A stretch of DNA of 64,000 nucleotides from Neoceratodus forsteri (Eukaryota; Chordata; Ceratodontiformes; Ceratodontidae): contig CM028131.1 of NCBI GenBank assembly GCA_016271365.2, positions 171,310,501 to 171,374,500 of the forward strand, in the 5' to 3' direction. The notes below the pieces were generated by a model, which did no database searches, was not told the origin of the DNA, and was given only the letters and a program-made list of their open reading frames with translations. Both the position numbers and the translations under genes were made by a program. Of this stretch, positions 56,425 through 64,000 are shown one piece after another. The first letter of the stretch is position 1, and every line of letters begins with the position of its first letter.

Positions 56425-56450
56425 GAGAACAAAAAGCAAAAGAAACAGTT
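56425..56450 (-). promoter_or_regulatory. Candidate ERV B env splice acceptor
   Basis: CTTTTGCTTTTTGTTCTCAG on the minus strand, about 150 bases after the end of pol, is the counterpart of the ERV A tract near 11580-11600. The retroposon landed just downstream. Confidence 0.45.
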
Positions 56451-56596
56451 CAGCACACAAGGTGTTCCTTTCCCCTGGGACTGGAGGAAGAAGCATTTAT
56501 ACAGCATTTTACTGTATAGGACTAATCACGTTTGTAGAGCTTCAGCTGGTTTGCATGGTACCACTTATCAACTGACTCTCTTCTTCTATCAGTGAT

Positions 56597-57720
56597 TCAG
56601 ACTTGGTACACAGCTGAACTCAATTTATTGATATCAAATGGACCTGACCATTTGTTTACAAATGCATGTGCTGGAGAGGCAAATCTTACAATCATGACTT
56701 TATGACCTACTTGCCAGTTGACTTCTTTGACATGTTTATCAAAGTACTTTTTGGGACTGCAGTTGGGCTTGGCCCAAGTTGTTTGCAGCAAACAAGTGAA
56801 TTTGAGCAAGGTTCTTTTGTAGTTGTTTGACAAAGGTATCTACTGATACTCTATCTGCAGTAGGAGCACTGAGGTCAATCGCCAAATGTTCTGGTAATCT
56901 CATTTGTCTACTAGTCATTGCCTCAAAAGGGGTACATCGAGTAGATGCTGATGGAGTAGCTCTAATTGCCAGTAGGGGTTCGGTCAACAAAGTATCCCAA
57001 GTTTTTCCAGCATCAGTAGCAAATTTACATAACATTGCTTTTATGTGTTTGTTTGCTCTTTCTACTTGTCCTGATGACTGAAGATGGTGAGCTATGTGAC
57101 ATTTCTGACTAACTCCCAATAACTTCATAATTTCCTGCAGAAGTTCAACTGTGAAGGTGGTTCCATTATCTGAACCTACCTTGAGAAGTAGGCCCATTTG
57201 ATAAATACTTGTTCTACCAAGATTCTGGCTTCAACCCATTTGGAAATGGATCATGAGTGCAAATTTTTTGTTTCTGGGGGTACAAGGCAGTCATCCAATG
57301 AAATCGATCTGGATATCATTCCAAGGGCCAGAGTGTCTCTGAGGCAGATGTTAGGCATTCTTCTTGCCTGGATTTGGGTTGTTTTGTGCACAGATGAAAC
57401 AGTTGTCCACATAATGCTGGACATCTGGTGTTAAATCAGGCCACCAGCCCCCGGTTTTCACTCTCTGGACTGTCTTGTCCACCCCTTGGTGTCCACCCCT
57501 AGGGGCATCATGAACCCGGTGAATAACATCAGAACAAAGAGATTTGGGAATTACTCAGAATTTCTGATCACTTAAGTGATAGAAAATCAATTTGTGATCC
57601 TGGAACAGATATAGTTTGTCTGCATGTCTTTTGAATGGATTATTTGTAGACATTTATTTTTCTGTGTCTTTGGAGAGGTACTGATATACCTCTTTTATCT
57701 CTGGATCAGCTAGCTGTAGC
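56597..57720 (-). pseudogene. pol: ERV B integrase
   Basis: The zinc finger is visible at about 57370-57530 (HDAPRGGHQGVDKTVQRVK, then HYVDNCFICAQNNP: HHCC). The core has IQIDFIG (first Asp) near 57310, GSDNGTTFTVELLQEIM (second Asp) near 57170 and SGQVERANKHIKAML (Glu) near 57080. The C-terminal GPY/F-like end is KWSGPFDINKLSSAVYQV, finishing at 56597. Stops and a shift near 57.2 and 56.75 kb break it. ERV A is collinear. Confidence 0.88.
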
Positions 57721-58377
57721 TCAGTCAAATCCAGAGGGACTTATTTGGTTCTTTTGTTTGCAGCTACCACGAGTGTTGCAGTGGGAGGAGGCATATCCCC
57801 TCCCACAAGCTCCCTCTTTGGCTAAAGAGTCCACTCTGTCATTGTAGTGGTGGAAGGCTTCAGCTCTGGAGTGGGCCTTCACTTTGTGGATACACAGTTT
57901 GAATACACATTGTGCAGCCAGGCTAAAAATGTATATGAACAAGTCTTTGTAGTTGACTGGGGTACCTCCAGAGGAGTTTACCTCATGGGCCTTCCAAAAG
58001 AGAACGGAATCTGTCAAGGAGTTGGACACCCAAGATGGGTCAGAAAAGATGATGGTATCCTCAGTTCCTTTCCCATCTATGACCTCTAAGGCACTGGCAA
58101 CAGCTGCAAGCTCTGCATACTGTGATGATTTGACACTGCACTTCACTGACACCTTAGAGGTGTCACCTGTGAAGACCAAGACCCCAAATCCTGCAATTTG
58201 AACCCCCTCATCATATGAAGAAAAACAATCTGTGAAGACATGACACGTGGTAGTGTCATTCAATGTATTTTCTGTTACTGGGAGAAATGGGCCCGGTTCA
58301 GGTAGAACTAGTGGCTCTAGGCCACACTCATTTGGTTCTCCTTGGTATAGGAGACCATGTGCCAAAATGGATGGCAT
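57721..58377 (-). pseudogene. pol: ERV B RNase H
   Basis: A 218-codon open frame. CHVFTDCFSS carries the first catalytic Asp, SSQYAELAAVASALEV the Glu, TIIFSDPSWVSN the second Asp and HYNDRVDSLAKEGA the last Asp, the complete DEDD set. The N-terminal part (SILAHGLLYQGEPNECGLEP) is the tether after RT. It is the best preserved pol domain, without an internal stop. Confidence 0.9.
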
Positions 58378-59804
58378 TGTGGCAGGAAGTACAGCGATGT
58401 CTCTATCTTGAAGTAGTAGAGACCAATGTGTGAGTCTAGTGTTAGATCCGTTGCTATCTTTGATCCTATCTGTCAGTCAGAAGTTGGTGGCGGTGTGGTT
58501 GGTGTGTAGCATGATGGGACAAAATTGTATTACCTATGCAATGTGTTTAACAGCCCAAAAGGTTTCCAGTAGGCTCCTTTTGCACAAGGAATACTTCATC
58601 TGTACCATAGCGAGAATTTGTCAAAGCACAGGCAATAGGCCTCATGCAGCCACTGGCCTTCAGCACAATGACTGCTGACATACCTACTTCAGAGGTGGCA
58701 GTTTCCAAATGGAATAGAAGTTCTGGGGTTGAGTTGACCAATGCTGGAGCACAGGCCAGGGCCTTTTTCAGGGAGGTGACAACATCAGTGTGCTCATGAC
58801 CCCATTGCCGTGGGACATCCTTCTTCAGGAGTTCATACAGAGGGGCGACCTTCTATGCAAAATTGCAAATAAAATCCCTGGAGTAGTTGACCATACCCAG
58901 AAAATGTCTGAGGGTTGCTACACTGGTGGGTAATAGCAAATCCTGTGGGTTCCGAATTTTGTTTGCTTCAGAGCTCCTCCCTTCTCCAGTTATGCACAGG
59001 CCCAGAAATATCACTTCTGGCTGACACAACTGTACCTTTGCAGGATTGCATTTGACATCTGCTTTCTGTAGCAGTGTGAGAAGCTCATCTAGGAGATCCA
59101 GTTGTTTTTCCACATCCACTGTGGCTAGGAGAAGGTCATCCACATATTGTAGGATACATTCAGAGGTGGAAAAGACACTGATTGCATCCTTCATGTGGAT
59201 GTGAAACAGGGAGTGGCTAATATGGAACCCCTGTTGGAGGCAGTTCCAGGTGTACAGACATCCTTCAAGGTGAAGGCAAATCTATATTGTCTCTATAAGG
59301 CCAAGGGTAGGGACCAAAATCCATTGGAGATGTCCAACACACTGAACCACTGGTGTTCAGGTTTGAGAAGTCTGAGCACATTAGGATCAGATGCCACAGC
59401 TGGGTGCAACTGGGGGTCACCTGATTAAGTCTGTGATAATCAATGGTGAGTCTCCAACTATCGATGGGTTTCTTCACAGGCCAGATGGGTGAACTGACTG
59501 TTGAAACACAAGGCCTTATGACTCCCTGCTGGACAAGTGAGTCAATGGTGGCCCTCAATGAGGATATGGTTTCAGTTGGGAATGCATGTAGCTTTTGGCG
59601 GGGTGGATCCTCCCCAGTGATCTGGATGAGGGTATCCATCCTTCCACAGTCGTATTTGTTCTTGGCAAAGGCCTCTTGGTGTCTTTCCAGGATTAGTTGG
59701 ATCTGAGGTAGCAGCTTGTGATGAAGTTGCATGATGATGATGTCATACTCTTTGTCATTGAGGACCACAGCTGCCACCACATGTGAGTCAGAGATGAATA
59801 CCAT
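58378..59804 (-). pseudogene. pol: ERV B reverse transcriptase
   Basis: The fingers/palm start (59265-59804) shows GVIRPCVSTVSSPIWPVKK and SWRLTIDYHRLNQVTP. The frame shifts near 59.2-59.3 kb; the next frame (58853-59194) contains ILQYVDDLLLA with the catalytic YVDD at about 59135-59146, VIFLGLCI and RHFLGMVNYSRDF. The connection follows at 58547-58741 (APALVNSTPELLFHLETAT). Motif set and spacing are those of orthoretroviral/spumaretroviral RT. Confidence 0.9.
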
Positions 59805-59839
59805 GTGAAGTTGTCCTCATATTTGAAAAAATAGCATGA

Positions 59840-60110
59840 TGGCTAAATCCATAACGCAACAATTTTGTGACAGGAAATTAATTTCCACGATACTTTGGTG
59901 ATGACGTAAGACCATGAGGTCAAAACTATGTTCCACCGCCAAGGTACCAATGATGACTGGTGTGAGTTTGGATCAGTAGGTGGTAACCACAGTCCCTTCA
60001 AAGGTCTGGGCAGAAGTTGCCCTTCCAGTGAACCATGGAGATGACTTGGGTTCTGTTGATTAACACAGAGACGTGCAGCTCCCATGTCTAGAAGTAGTTC
60101 TTACCAATGC
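59840..60110 (-). pseudogene. pro: ERV B protease remnant
   Basis: Between gag and RT the minus strand reads LLLDMGAARLCVN near 60060-60090, the position of the aspartic-protease DTGA motif with Thr replaced by Met. The flap and the GRD/N-type motif were not clearly seen. Identification rests on position and this motif. Confidence 0.55.
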
Positions 60111-60229
60111 TTCTATACACAGTTGGCCAGTTTTATCCATCATTAAAGCAGTGATGATATGTACCGGGGCCTTACACTGTCATTCAGAATCATCCTTCTC
60201 AGATGGAGTCAGGGCCTATGAATCCTGGA

Positions 60230-62158
60230 TCATCTGGGTACATTCACGGTACGGAGACTCTTAGGCCTCCTGGGCCTCCTCTGGATCTTCCTGGTATGGA
60301 GGTGAAGATGGAACACTTGCACACAGACAGCTGAAATTGGCTTTTGGGCAAGGCTCATAACTTTGGATTTTATCCTAACTTCAAACTCTCTGAGCCGGTT
60401 GTTCTCCTCCTGCAATTCCTTGTTTGTAGGGCCTGGTTGCTTTTGGTTCTGGCCCTGGTAGTGGTTCTGGTTATCCTGCTTTTGTTTTGGGTCACCCGGT
60501 CTCTTGGGATGGTAGGTCTGGATCTGGGCCTTTTGTTTAACTTCCACTATGTACTTCATAGCCGGCTCAGTGCTAGGCTGCACCGCAGGCACCTTGGCCT
60601 TCTGTCCAGTGTTCTGATCTCATATGTACAGCTGGTACACACGCTCTGTTTTTTCCATAATCTCGGTGAAAAGGTCTGCTCTCAGGATAATAGAAGCCCT
60701 TAGCTTGTCCTGGACAACTGGTAACATGTTTTTCAAAAATAAGTTTTTGTACTCTAGTTATTCCCTGTCTGAGGCCTTGTTCACTGCTCCCTTTCCAGTA
60801 TGATATGACAGCCAGAGACGACTTTCACACTGGTCAGGGGTTTCCTTTATGAACTGTTTGACTTTGTAGGTCATAGACACACCCACTAGGTTGGGATGGT
60901 GTGCCGGCATTAGGCTTGCTGCAATGTCATCGAACCTCACTAAGGCATAATTGCAGAAGTCACTTGGCAGTTTGGCCCAGAGCATAGGCTCTACTGTTTG
61001 TTTTAAAATCTGTACTTGCTGCTCAGTTGGTAGGCTAAGCATTTCATATTGGCTTCTCACCTTTTCCAAATGAACACTCAGATTATCACCAGGCCTGATT
61101 CAGCCTACTGTGTTTGTGATATTAGCAATGGCTTGGGCCTACTGGAGGATGCTGGGGACTTGATCCAGTCGGGCCATGATGGTTTTCACCATGTTATCAG
61201 TCGTTGCATTAGCCACACCCTGGTTGAGGCTATTTTGGCCTACCTTGTCACAAACTAGGTATACTATGGCCTGCAACAGTGTTGGAATGCTGGCCCTCTC
61301 AGTCACATCATTGACCATGTGCTCTACCTCACACTGGTCGATGGGTCATAAGACAACTATCAGAGGTGTTCTAGGCTGATGCCCTCCGGAGTACCATGGA
61401 CCACCATCTGGGGTGTCATTGTCATTCTCATCATCCCTGTTGTCATTGAGTAATGACATCAGGTCAATGGGTGGAGTAAAAGGTAATGCCTTGACGTGCT
61501 CCTTCAAGATATCAAACTGCTGATGTAACTATGCACACCTCAGCCTGCACTTTCCATGTTTTACTTTCACACCTACATGCTGTCCTGTACTAAGATGTTT
61601 TAGTAAAACTCTATACAAGGTGGTAACTTAGCAATTCTCACTGATCTCCCTCTCCAAATCCAGCTGACACATCCATTTCTCTCAACAAATCATCATTCGC
61701 ATTTTTAAGTCATCATTTGCATCAGTCAACATAGCATTCATCTGCAGTGCCTGCTTCTCATCATGATACATTTGTTTGCCATCCTCTTTCAACCTAGCAA
61801 TCTCTCTGTCCTGCTCCACCAGAGTATTACACAATTCTGTCTGCATCACATGCCTGTGGCTTTCCATCTCCCTCTCCCAAACCTTCCATTGCTCACCTTT
61901 CTATCATAGCATGGATTCCAGCTCTGTTTCCAAAGATGACACCCTCACATCCATTGCCTGGAGGGCAGCGTACAAGGCTGGAACCATTACACCCTTACAG
62001 TTATATTTTTTAACTGTTAGTTTTGTTTCTGAATTCAGTGAACACACATACTGTACTAGGTGATCATCAGATGCTGCATTTCATGCAAAATCACCTTAAT
62101 CTCCATGGAAGGTTAAAAAGTTTGCTACATCTAGTTTTAACTCAGCACTGATTGACAT
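60230..62158 (-). pseudogene. gag: ERV B gag
   Basis: The start MSISAELKLDVANF is at 62158 and matches ERV A gag. A coiled-coil piece lies at 61682-61867 (RHVMQTELCNTLVEQDREIA, then RLKEDGKQM). The capsid-like region runs from about 61380 to 60758 (SLPTEQQVQILKQTVEPMLW; VKQFIKETPDQCESRLWLSY). The C-terminal part 60230-60592 is Gln/Lys/Pro-rich (KRPGDPKQKQDNQNHYQGQN) and then has a second helix (NKELQEENNRLREFEVRIKS). I see no CCHC knuckle; basic, Gln-rich sequence takes its place. Several stops break it. Total length would be about 640 codons. Confidence 0.75.
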
Positions 62159-62651
62159 TTTCACTGTCCTGCCCCCTTTCTGTATAAGCTGAGGAACCAG
62201 GAGTGGTCTGGATCACCTTGTACCTTCCCTGCTAGACAGTTACACTTTTAGAGTCATGGATCCCGTCGGACAAAGTCTTAGGGTTGTTCCATGCAAATAA
62301 ATAAATGGGAGGGCTCAAGGGTTTTAACACTCAGTCACCAAAGGCTCAGCATTTATGGTACAAGCAAGCAATTACCAGTCTTCACAAAGTACACTTGCAA
62401 AAGAGTGGTTAAATTGCTTTGGTTGTAGCCCTCCTCCTTATCACAAAGAATTTCTGTGAGCTGTTTCACAGCTGCAAACAAGACCTTGAAGTAAAGCCAA
62501 AGCATGTAAGGCAGAGGTAAGCAACTGCCAGTCTGAACACTCCTCTTGGTTGAGAACATGTTTCTTCCCTTGAAAACCTCTTTATCCCCAGTTCCCAAAA
62601 TTCACACACACCTGCAAATTATTTAAGTAGTTTTTGTTCTATCATAATCAG

Positions 62652-62669
62652 ATCCTGCTGTGGTCGCCA
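62652..62669 (-). other. ERV B primer binding site (arginine tRNA-like)
   Basis: The plus strand CTGCTGTGGTCGCCA ends 2 bases before the LTR. GTGGTCGCCA equals the last 10 bases of tRNA-Arg(UCG) including CCA; the part beyond has diverged. The element-strand PBS therefore starts TGGCGACCAC. Confidence 0.65.
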
Positions 62670-62671
62670 CT

Positions 62672-63348
62672 TGTAAGATTCTGCAGGAGACCTGATGGTA
62701 AAACACCACCAACACAGATGTACGGAAAATCAATTTTATTTCTCTCTAGTAATAATAAAAAGAGAAGAATAAGACAAATCTTCCCAACTGGAACACAGAG
62801 ACAGTCATAAAATAGGTGTGGAAGCTGGGTGCTTCCAGAGATCCCAAGGGGGTTTGGCCATGTACTAGGATTATATACTGCGGGTAAGAACATCCCATTA
62901 CTGGGGTAATGAGCTTATAGACATCCGCGTGTTTCTGTACTGGGTGTTCCATTGCACTATACATGGGCATCTCGCATATAGGATGATACTTTCTGTAGCA
63001 TCTTCAGCAATGTGCTGACTAATTACTTATTAGAACAACAGGCTTATAATCTGCTAAATAAGCATGTTGTCTTCAGAACATAGTTGATGCTGCAGACCAC
63101 AGAATATATTATATTATTATAAAATTATGCCATGTTACGTTGCTAATATTGCAATTGTCAGTAGAAACCATTAGAAATCACAAATATATGTTTGGCTAAA
63201 CAGTAGTTTCCTGAATAGACCCTAATATAACAAAATATGTCAGTGCATTAGTAATACCATTAGTATACAGTAGTATAGCATTATCCCATGTCTGTTAGGA
63301 TAGCAATGATGGTCATCATATGGGACGGCAGGGCAGGATGTTCCAACA
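62672..63348 (-). mobile_element. ERV B 5' LTR
   Basis: 677 bases, TGTAAGATTCTGCAGG to GTTCCAACA. On the minus strand CAGTATATAATCC (about 62870-62882) is the TATA box and AATAAA lies at 62735-62740, so U3-R-U5 order fits. A small indel pattern distinguishes it from the 694-base 3' LTR. Confidence 0.92.
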
Positions 63349-63595
63349 GCTGACAGTGAGAGTCTATCTGGGGGGCTGAGGGTTTATTGAATGGCTAAAG
63401 TGTGTGCATATTTTGCTAAGAACTGTATAAACTGTCATCATCTGGGCTGGTTATATGTCAAGCTGAAACTGGGACTGTTGTACTGTGGGTTATCAGCTAA
63501 AAAGGAACTGTTCAAAGGACATGCCTTTCCAGCACCCCCCTTCCCTTTACAGAGGGAAGCCAATCTCTGTCAGCAATGTAATATTCTTCTATTGA
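63349..63595 (+). repeat. Dispersed repeat, right part of the copy split by ERV B
   Basis: It starts with the duplicated GCTG and continues GACAGTGAGAG to GTGTGTGCATATTTTGC and AGCTAAAAAGGAACTGTTC, matching 50330-50545. Confidence 0.8.
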
Positions 63596-63604
63596 TGATG
63601 CACC

Positions 63605-64000
63605 CTGGGTTAGTCATATCGGATGACCTAAAGGTAGGCAAGCAATGTGAGAAGGTGGTAAGGAGGGCTGGGGGGATACTGGGATGCATAGGGAGAGGCA
63701 TCACCAGTAGAAAACAGGAAGTTGTTATCCCTCTGTAAAGACAGTTGGTAAGACCCCATTTGGAATACTGAGTGCAGTTCTGGAGACCCCATCTCCACAA
63801 GGACATAAACAGGATGGAGGCAGTCCAGTGGAGGGCAACTAAAATGGTGTAGGGTCCACAACAGAAGCCATATGAAGAGTGACTAAAAGAGCTTAATATG
63901 TACACCCTCGAAGAAAGGAGGTGGGGGGACATGATAGAAACTTTCAAGTACCTCAAGGGAATCAACAAAGTCCAAGGGGGTAGCATCTTTCAGAAAAAGA
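63605..64000 (+). mobile_element. CR1-6, 3' fragment running off the window
   Basis: It begins in the RT thumb (VISDDLKVGKQCEKVVRRAG) and continues through CIGRGITSRKQEVVIPL, MEAVQ and the ERRWGDMIETFK block to the window edge. Same subfamily as CR1-1 and CR1-4; 5' truncated. Confidence 0.9.

Larger units (their letters stand above)
51957..63348 (-). mobile_element. ERV B: complete-length, decayed provirus (SnRV/foamy-like)
   Basis: Both LTRs, a 4-bp target duplication (GCTG at 51953-51956 and 63349-63352), PBS, gag, protease, RT, RNase H, integrase, env and PPT are present in retroviral order on the minus strand, about 11.4 kb. The related ERV A confirms gag, pol and env positions. All genes carry stops or frameshifts. 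Two later insertions are inside env: an L2-like LINE tail (53007-53500) and an A-tailed retroposon (55950-56408). The arginine-tRNA-like PBS is a known peculiarity of snakehead retrovirus; family placement is inferred. Confidence 0.88.

Noticed and set aside
62353..62598. 81-codon leader ORF of ERV B as an accessory protein
   Set aside because: It sits between PBS and gag with no motif, and nothing similar is seen in ERV A.

Overview
This window looks like gene-poor DNA from a non-mammalian vertebrate. It is dominated by CR1 LINEs carrying the 3' terminal octamer (TTTCTATG / ATTCTATG), L2/Rex-like LINEs ending in AATAAATAAA runs, a Tx1/L1-type LINE, a tRNA-derived SINE, a hAT/BED transposase relic, a gypsy relic and two endogenous retroviruses. 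A CR1/L2-rich genome of this kind fits a lungfish, amphibian or reptile; the sequence alone does not fix the species. I found no convincing host protein-coding gene, and almost every long open frame belongs to a mobile element.

Layout. 1-0.94 kb: 3' end of an L2-like LINE. 2.8-4.3 kb: broken BED-finger/hAT transposase with a very acidic N-terminus. 5.7-7.05 kb: candidate LTR plus a gypsy integrase (+). 7.2-17.3 kb (-): an old endogenous retrovirus (ERV A) with its 5' LTR, PBS, an open 492-codon gag, deleted pol and decayed env; a CR1 (9.37-11.51 kb, +) sits inside its env. 17.3-18.15 kb: a 284-bp tandem repeat, then a hairpin cluster. 20.3-23.4 kb: a CR1 split by a segment that carries another CR1. 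24.1-24.5 kb: a SINE. 26.6-27.6 kb: an L1-type relic. 28.2-31.65 kb: a long CR1 (+). 33.27-33.42 kb: a palindromic MITE-like element. 34.04-38.8 kb: a nearly full-length CR1 (-) with an intact ORF1 (zinc finger plus SGNH esterase). 41.4-49.9 kb: a multi-level nest of LINEs. 51.96-63.35 kb (-): a complete but decayed provirus (ERV B) with two LTRs, TSD, PBS, PPT, gag, pro, pol and env. 63.6-64 kb: the start of another CR1 fragment.

The two retroviruses belong to one family: their gag, integrase and env segments are collinear and similar. The PBS of each is closest to the 3' end of an arginine tRNA. That primer, the coiled-coil gag without an obvious zinc knuckle and the long env with an internal N-terminal membrane segment suggest a snakehead-retrovirus/foamy-like relative rather than a classical gamma or beta retrovirus. 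ERV B landed inside a dispersed repeat that has a second, uninterrupted copy at 49.9-50.5 kb, which shows the empty site.

The least explained material is a pair of about 515-bp elements (41601-42115 and 46429-46946). They share length, ends, a series of hairpins and a tRNA-like Pol III promoter, yet differ strongly in sequence. Two other hairpin clusters (1.54-1.77 kb and 17.98-18.14 kb) look similar in style.
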